A stretch of DNA of 64,000 nucleotides from Hydractinia symbiolongicarpus. Taxonomy: Eukaryota; Cnidaria; Hydrozoa; Anthoathecata; Hydractiniidae. The stretch lies in contig NC_079882.1 of the NCBI RefSeq assembly GCF_029227915.1, positions 23,627,001 through 23,691,000 on the forward strand, in the 5' to 3' direction. Positions within the stretch are counted from its first letter, which is position 1, and the number at the start of each line of letters is the position of its first letter. The notes under the pieces are model-generated. The model was not told the DNA's origin, ran no database searches, and saw nothing but the letters and a program-made list of their open reading frames with translations. A program made the position numbers and the translations under genes. This document shows positions 57,301 through 64,000 of this stretch, piece after piece.

Positions 57301-60300
57301 GCTATAATGTTGTTGTAGATGATCAGCAGCCAGGCCCATCTGGGGTGCGACCTAAAAATAAGATGCAAAGGAGAAGACAGGTAATTGATAGGAAAAGCTC
57401 CACTGATTCTGATAGTGATGATGTTGCAGTAAATCAACTGAGTAGAAAAAGGCGAAGCAGAGCAAATTCAAAAAGCATTTATTTTGAGAACAGCGTCACA
57501 AAAAACAGACGATCAACAAGAGGAAAAATTAATATTGACGATGAACAAAAAGAGAGTGTTGATCAGTCAGCAACAACAATAGAGAACATGGAAAAAAATG
57601 TAAATAAAGATAACGTTAAAGACAATGAGAAGAATTACAAGTTACCTACCGAGGACAAGAAAACAGAAGAAGAAAAAATAAGTAAAGGAAAAAAAGAAGA
57701 TAGTCTCGAAAAAATCAAAACAGATTCGCCAGCACCTGTCCAGGAAGAGCTGTCTGATGGAGAAATTAGTGACTCTATGTTAAATGATGATGAAACTGAA
57801 AGTGAGGAGGATGAAGAGTTAACGAAGACTGATGTGAACAAAAATAAAGAAAATACAGGTGTAACAAATAGTGAATCTATGTTGATTGAAAATGAAAATC
57901 AAGGTCATGATATTAAAGACCCAATGGATGTGAATAAGGACAAAAATACCAAACTTGAAGGCTCAAAAAAAGGTGCGGAGGCAAACACTATTAATGGTGG
58001 TGAAATTGCAATGGAGACTACTGCATTAGTTGATGGTAACAGTGACAGTGATAAGGAGGTTCAAACAAAAACTTCAAGTAAGAAAAAAACAAACAAACCA
58101 GAAACTGTAGCATCTAGTTCATCTGACGACAATGAAGATAAGGTACAAATAAAAAGTTCAAATAAAAAAAAGAAACCCAAACCTGAAACTGTTGCATCTA
58201 GTGTATCTGATGGTGACAATGACGAAGAGATACAAATAAAAAGTTCAAGTAAGAAAAACATCAGCGTTTCTGATGGTAACAATGACGAAGAGGAACAAGT
58301 AAAATGTTCAAGTAAGAAAAACAAACTTAAATCTGAAACTGTTGCATCTAGTGCATCTAGTGCATCTGATGGTTACAATGACGAAGATTTACAAATAAAA
58401 AGTTCAAGTAAGAAAAACAAATGCAAACCTGAAACTGTTGCATCTAGTGCTTCTGACGATGAGAACAACGAAGAGGTACAAGTAAAGAGTAAGGAACAAA
58501 AGAAAAGGAAATGTGAATTCTCCTCTAACTCAGGGAGTGAATCAGAAGTTGAGATAAAGCCATGTTCTAAATCTAGAGTGAAAAAGAGAAAAAAGAGAGT
58601 TCGTTTAAATTCTGTTTCATCTTCAAATGATTCATCTGGCAATGATGTTAATATGACTGAAAAAGTTAGCTCAGACTCATCATCCAGTGACGGATCTGTC
58701 ATAATAACACGAAGAAGTAAACGACAGAAAAATGCTGCGAAGAAAAAGAAAACTCCAAAACAGAGAGGAAAGAAGAACAAAGAGGCTGTAGTACTAAGTG
58801 ACAGTGATGACGAACTACAATCACCATCAAAAAAAGGTCGTAGAAAAATTCGAAGAATTCTTAAGGATCATGAATTGAACGAGGAAACTATACATGCTCG
58901 GGAATTGGAGGAGCAGCGTCGTAAAAGATTACTTGAACGCACCAAAGCAGACCGACAAGGTGTTAATCACATACTACAAGAGGAAGAAGGTGACTTTGTT
59001 CTGGAGAGAAACAAAAAAAAGGAAGTTCTCGTTTCTGTTGATCCTGAGATTAATAAACATTTGAAGCCTCACCAGCGAAAAGGTATACAGTTCGTGTATG
59101 ACTGTGTTATAGAAACTGTGAATAGCTACAAGAAAGGTGAAGATGGCAGTGGCTGTTTACTGGCGCATTGCATGGGCTTAGGAAAAACACTCCAGGTACC
59201 CCCTTTAAAGGGAACCCAAGGTAAAAAATGATGTTGGACTTATGTTATAGAGCCTAAAAAGTTGGTTAACAAGTCTTTTTAAATTTTTAAAAAAGCTCTT
59301 TTCGTTCTCAAGATATTTACATTCAAAAAATTTCAGATTTAATTATGCTGCATAAAGTATGATGTCATATTTAAGTAATAGCAAATTTGGACATTTTCTG
59401 TCATTATTATATAATTTTAGACCTTTTAAGGGATGTGCATTCGAACTTTATCAATGCATAGATATTATAAAGGTAAATTGATTAACATAAATATTTTTGC
59501 AAAAATGACACTAGTTTGGTCGTCCCAAGCTTCTTAATTTTTCACTGACGACCCCATGGGATCTGCATGTCAGTTTGCAATCAAATTTTGTAAGTACACA
59601 AATAGGGCTTATACATGCTTCCCAAAAAACTTTATTGCAAACCAAGTTACAAATCCCGAGTTATTGGGTTGTCAGCAAAAAATTAAAAATGCCTGGGATG
59701 AGCAAAAAAGTATGACGTCATAATTTATGCAGCATAATTAAATCTAAAGTTCTTTATATGTAAATATATTGAGAACGAAAAGAGCTTTCTAAAAAATTAA
59801 AAAAGATTGTTATAGCTAACTTTTTAATCTGTGTAATATAAGACCAACATCATTTTATACCTCGAGTTCCCTTTAAGTAAAAATTTTTTGTTTCCCCTTT
59901 ACGTTAAGTTACGTTCTGTTTAGGATTTGGTGTTTTTCCTTTTTTTTTTTTATAAAATACAAATTTTTTTTTTAGGTGGTGACTATTTTACACACTTTGA
60001 AGACTAACGAAAATATTAAAATGTCGAAGTTTTTAGTAGTCGCACCTTTAAATACAGTACTCAATTGGGAACAAGAGTTTGAAAAATGGCTAAATGTTGA
60101 CCAAAGGTTGGATGTAAGTATACATAAGGAAAAATAATATTTCCTTACCCTAGTACATTTTTTTCTATAGGCATAAAGTTTATATCTACTAGGCTGAGAC
60201 TCCTCAAAATATAATCATATGCATATATTTTGGGACCGGGTAAATTTAAATATAAAATAAAGATACTATGCTAATATAAAAAAGGTGTACTGATTGTTTT

Positions 60301-63300
60301 GTTGAGTAAAAAATCTTGGTACAAAAGGTCAGTATGCCTCAGTGGTTAGCTTAAACCGAAACAAGGTGGTGGAAAATCTTTGCTAGCATCTTTTTTTAAT
60401 TAAGTTTTTTTAAATGAAATGTATCTTTAGATGTATGTGCTGATAGAAAGAGTAGCTATAAATCTGAGCTAAGAAGTGAAAATATTTTCAAAGTAATATT
60501 AGCCATTGTTAAGGACGGTGATACTTGTAACTTAGTGAAACTCCTGAAAATAGAATATACTCCTGGAAAGTTAAAGGGAATAAACTGGAAAATTATTGTC
60601 CCTAATCTGTGTTTTGTTGACGTCTTTTTAGTTATCAGGTTTTGGTAACTTAGGTTTTATTCTTGTTTTTCTCATTCAATTTTTGTTTGCTCAGATTACC
60701 AGTTAAAAGTCTGGAATTTACTTTTTGTAAAGGAATGGCCACGTATCTGTATTATTTTTAGGTGTATGTGTTAAGTTATTGTAATGACAACAAAGATCGA
60801 GTCCATACCCTCCGTCGGTGGTTTAACAAAGGTGGTGTAGTTATTACTGGATATGAAATGTATCGCAATCTTGTCAATGGCACATTTATTAGATCAAAGA
60901 AAATGAAAGAGGAAATCAAAAAGTTCTTATTGGATCCAGGTAATCGGGACAAAAATGTTTTTAATTTACTCTGTTAAGTATGACAGATGTGAAACAACCA
61001 AAGTTCAGCATTCCTTCCTGTTTTCTTTTCCATTTATCATTTGCACCAATAAAAATGAATATTCAAAAGTTTTATTTTGTCGTTATTGACGTATATTATT
61101 TGAAAGGAGAAGAAACGACTCAATGTTTGAGATTCTGTATTATATTATTTTTTACGAATTTCTTGGTTTGCAAAACTTGGGTTATCATGGCTAAATGAAT
61201 TTATATATATTCAACTTCATTTAAACTATCTGTTTGATGGCATTACGTCCAAAGCCCTACTAATTTGGGACTTGTCCTATAAGGCTCAGTTTTATACGGA
61301 GTTCTGTAAGTAGATCTTTTGAGATATTTCGCTAGCCTTTCTATTAAACTTTTTTTATGAAACTGTGTGTACCATTTGTTCAAATTAATTCTAGAAGAAT
61401 ATCTGCTTAAAATTCCTACTAAGTATATTTTTTTTTCAGGACCTGAGGTTGTAGTTTGTGATGAGGGACATGTTCTTCGTAACAACACTTCAGCAATATC
61501 AAAAGCCATGAATAGCATCAAAACGAAACGACGCATTGTTCTCACTGGTACTCCATTACAGAACAACCTACCAGAGTGTATGTTATTTTTTAAGTTTTCA
61601 AGGCTATGATATCAGTATATCTTCGATTTCATAGATATTTTTTATACAGAGTTTTGAATGTTTTTGTTGCTTGAGGATAATGATTTTGGAAACAACAATG
61701 TTTTGGGGTCCCCAATTCACTCAATTCACTTATAAGAAGCTTAATGGGAAAATTACAAAGAATTAAAATAAAAAAAAAAGAATTTCAGAAATCCATAAAA
61801 TATCCGGGAAGAGGTAGAAAATTGTGTTATGTAAAACTCCTTCTTGAAGTTAGGGATTTACATTTTAGTATGGTCATATAAAAAGGTTTTTAAGAAAGTT
61901 TTACTGTAGATTTCATATCAGCATTTTTTTATCTCGCCAGATCACGTTATGGTTGACTTCGTTAAACCGAAATTAGTTGGTACTCGTAAAGAATTTCAAA
62001 ACCGGTTTGTTAATCCGATTCATAATGGACAATGTTCAAACTCGACACCTCGTGACGTCAAAGTGATGAAACAAAGATCGCATGTACTTTACCAGTTACT
62101 TTCTGGATGTGTACAGGTAAAAAGCGTCAGCTGTTTTTGCAAATATTTTACGGCAGATATACCTATTGATATATTACCAGATTAAATCATATATATTTTA
62201 TTTTACTTTTCCAGCGTCAAGATTATTCTGTTTTGTCTCCTTTTTTACCGCCGAAACGAGAATACACAATTTTTGTACGATTAACTGAGAAACAGATCAA
62301 GATGTACCAATATTATATTGAGAATTTTGTTTACAAAGATGCTACTGACAAACTGAAAGGTATGATAAATATAGATATATTTCATAGTTTTTTATTGATC
62401 TGCTACACCTTTAGGACTACTCTAACGTCTGCTAGACCTGTAGGACTACTCTCACGTGGAGCATTGTATTGTTGTTAGAATGAATACAAAGCTTCTCATA
62501 TTTTTTTGCTGCCTTAGCGCTTATTTGTTTCTTTTATTAAAAATTAATCATTTGGGATCACCTGTGTTTTTGTCAATTTGTTTTTAGGATCTTCGCTCTT
62601 TTCTGATTTCCAATGTCTATCTCGTATCTGGACTCATCCGTGGTCTCTACAAATTGAAAGACAGCGACAGGCTTACCGTAATAGGTTTAAGGAAGAAGAC
62701 AGTATGGATGAATTTATTGACGATAACAATGCCGAAGAATCGGAAAGCTCTAATTCCGATAATGACAAGGAAAAACCGTGGACAGTAGACACAAGTAGCG
62801 ACGAGGAAGATGAAGCGAAAAGAAGAAAAAGACGCCGTGTTGCGACTTCTGGATCTGATAGCAGTTCAGATGAAGAAACCGACGAAGAGCCAGAAAGCGC
62901 CACTCCTAAAAGAACTACACGCAACAGCAGGAGAATAACTGAGAAGGATGTTAAGAAGAAGGAGAATGAAGGCAGCGATACGTCAACGAACGATATGACT
63001 GTCGTTAAGCCTGTTGATATCAAACCATCACCCTCCCATGGTAGTTTACGCTCAGGTATCAACTTCAAGGATGCAACTCTAAATCCTGAGAGAGAAGATG
63101 AGAAACCAGAATTCGAGAAAGAATGGTACGATGAATTTATTACTGAAGATGATGAATGCAATGTGGAATTGAGCGGCAAACTGGTTTTAATGATGGAGAT
63201 CCTTGCCAATGCTGATGTAGTTGGAGACAAAGTACTTGTTTTCTCTCAAAGTTTGGCCTCCTTAGATTTAATTGAGTCTTGTCTTGGGGGTGGGGAGATT

Positions 63301-64000
63301 GGTGGAAATCAACTAAATTGGTGCCATGGAGTTGATTACTTTCGCATGGACGGTTCAACACCTGTTCATAAACGAAAACGATGGGCGGATATTTTTAATG
63401 ATCCTGAAAATGAAAAGTATGTAATTCTCTTGCGCAATTATGTGATAGTGCACCTCCTATATTTTACTGACTTTAATGAGTTTTAAACTACTCGGTCCCG
63501 TTTGGTAATTTGAAAACTGTCACTTCTATTCTTACGCTGTGTTGACTTTCTGATAATAATTTTAACTCAAATTTTAATTCGGAATTTCTACTTTGTTATC
63601 TTATTTTGTTTAATTTGAGAATTACCTCAATGTTATATATACATTTGTCAGTAATGCTCTCTCCTGTTTATGTAACTATTGTATATTTACTTTGGTATAA
63701 TGAGTCGGAATTGTTTTTATTTGTAGGTGCCGATTATTTTTGATTTCAACGAAGGCTGGCTCCTTAGGTATCAACATGGTAGCTGCTAACCGTGTGATAA
63801 TATTTGATTGTTCATGGAATCCATCCCACGATGTGCAGTCAGTGTTTCGTGTCTACCGATTCGGTCAAGAGAAACCTGTTTATGTGTACCGTCTAATTTC
63901 ACAGGTAATGCTTTTGTTGCATGATGCTATGAATTCGTTTTCCTGTGTTGACTTATTTGAAGAAAAACCTGATTTAATGAAAAATTTAATGGTGATACAT
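45366..64000 (+). CDS. ATRX: ATRX chromatin remodeller, open at right edge
   Basis: Exons 45366-45394, 50575-50650, 51231-51289, 55016-55230, 55450-55553, 55911-59195, 59976-60113, 60762-60939, 61440-61577, 61941-62116, 62215-62359, 62588-63416 and 63727-63904 all join in phase, giving 1,850 residues so far. The ADD domain (about 127-240) has CTAC...[13 protein letters not shown] and a PHD-like [17 protein letters not shown] long Lys/Ser/Asp-rich region follows. The Snf2 motor has [10 protein letters not shown] (Walker A, about 1250), CDEGH (1369), [17 protein letters not shown] and VYRFGQ. An acidic Ser-rich insert separates the two lobes, as in vertebrate ATRX. The known role is H3.3 deposition with DAXX and silencing of repeats; ADD reads H3 tails. 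The first exon (MAALTAENK) and exon 2 are less certain. C-terminal exons lie beyond the window. Confidence 0.92.
47893..48330. repeat. 53-bp tandem repeat in ATRX intron 1
   Basis: The phrase cttttcgtttttaaactttt followed by aaaatgcgatcttaaaaaac recurs at an almost exact 53-bp spacing, about eight copies, the last one diverged. Non-coding. The rest of the 5.2-kb intron is AT-rich and holds no other recognised gene. Confidence 0.8.
51369..52682. mobile_element. Non-autonomous TTAA-flanked transposon in ATRX intron 3
   Basis: Ends aggggcactccagt (from 51373) and the inverse of aggggaactccagt (to 52678) are flanked on both sides by TTAA. TTAA duplication with AGGGG ends fits Kolobok or piggyBac-type elements. 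About 1.3 kb, no protein frame. Confidence 0.7.
53378..54615. mobile_element. Second inverted-repeat element in ATRX intron 3
   Basis: caggccaatttgttgg near the left end and caaaatggcctg at the right end are inverted. Both are followed inwards by a gtgcgatnnnatcgcac-type palindrome (53398-53420 and 54570-54590). About 1.24 kb, non-coding, ends diverged. Confidence 0.5.
58040..58490 (+). repeat. Coding repeat of acidic/Lys-Ser units in ATRX
   Basis: Six to seven diverged copies of a 25-40 residue unit such as [21 protein letters not shown] with DNDEE lie in the large exon 6. They add length to the linker between ADD and motor. The number of copies probably varies between individuals. Confidence 0.75.
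59205..59876. mobile_element. TTAA-flanked MITE next to the ATRX exon 6 donor
   Basis: Inverted ends agggaacccaaggta (from 59209) and the inverse of agggaactcgaggta (to 59872), about 150 bp each including aaaatgatgttgg and gaacgaaaagagct, are flanked by TTAA. About 660 bp. The left edge is only 13 bases from the GT of the 5' splice site at 59196. Confidence 0.75.

Overview
The window looks like a piece of an animal nuclear genome. It is AT-rich and intron-rich, with GT-AG introns, long repeat-filled intergenic stretches, and no rRNA, bacterial operon or CRISPR array. Host genes are a peptidase M20 dipeptidase, a retinol-dehydrogenase-type SDR, a LITAF-domain protein, a four-pass membrane protein and an ATRX chromatin remodeller. 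Together with Polinton, Penelope-like and many inverted-repeat elements they suggest an early-branching metazoan, most probably a cnidarian. The species cannot be named from the sequence.

Layout. 1-1,685: last exons of a PM20D2-like gene (+). 3,925-4,884: single-exon RDH/SDR gene (-). 5,236-12,497: a mobile-element graveyard with a non-LTR reverse-transcriptase relic, a Penelope relic, two inverted-repeat elements whose interiors are 10-bp periodic arrays, and a CCCTGGGACG-type element. 12,498-20,569: a compact Polinton-like (virus-like) element with about 300-bp terminal inverted repeats, a frameshifted protein-primed DNA polymerase B, and small genes including capsid-like and ssDNA-binding-like candidates. 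22,637-23,378: a MITE. 23,558-27,201: LITAF-domain gene (+, three exons). 28,510-28,807: tRNA-derived SINE-like unit between direct repeats. 31,380-31,950: DDE transposase relic. 33,492-37,655: a DNA transposon with exact 6-bp target-site duplications that carries two convergent genes, a HECT-type ubiquitin ligase (+) and a DDE integrase (-), each beginning with a zinc ribbon. 38,290-39,170: decayed unidentified coding sequence (-). 39,498-41,455: Penelope-like element with GIY-YIG domain. 41,597-42,765: TMEM272-like membrane protein (+). 45,366 to the right edge: ATRX (+), 13 exons visible and open on the right, with further transposons in its introns.

The host genes show no common pathway; the biological interest lies in the mobile elements. 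The most unusual is the HECT/integrase transposon, which seems to carry its own ubiquitin ligase and is broken by only one visible stop codon. Next are the compact Polinton-like element, in which no integrase, packaging ATPase, protease or double-jelly-roll capsid gene was seen, and the 10-bp periodic arrays. All functional calls come from reading motifs; no database search was run.
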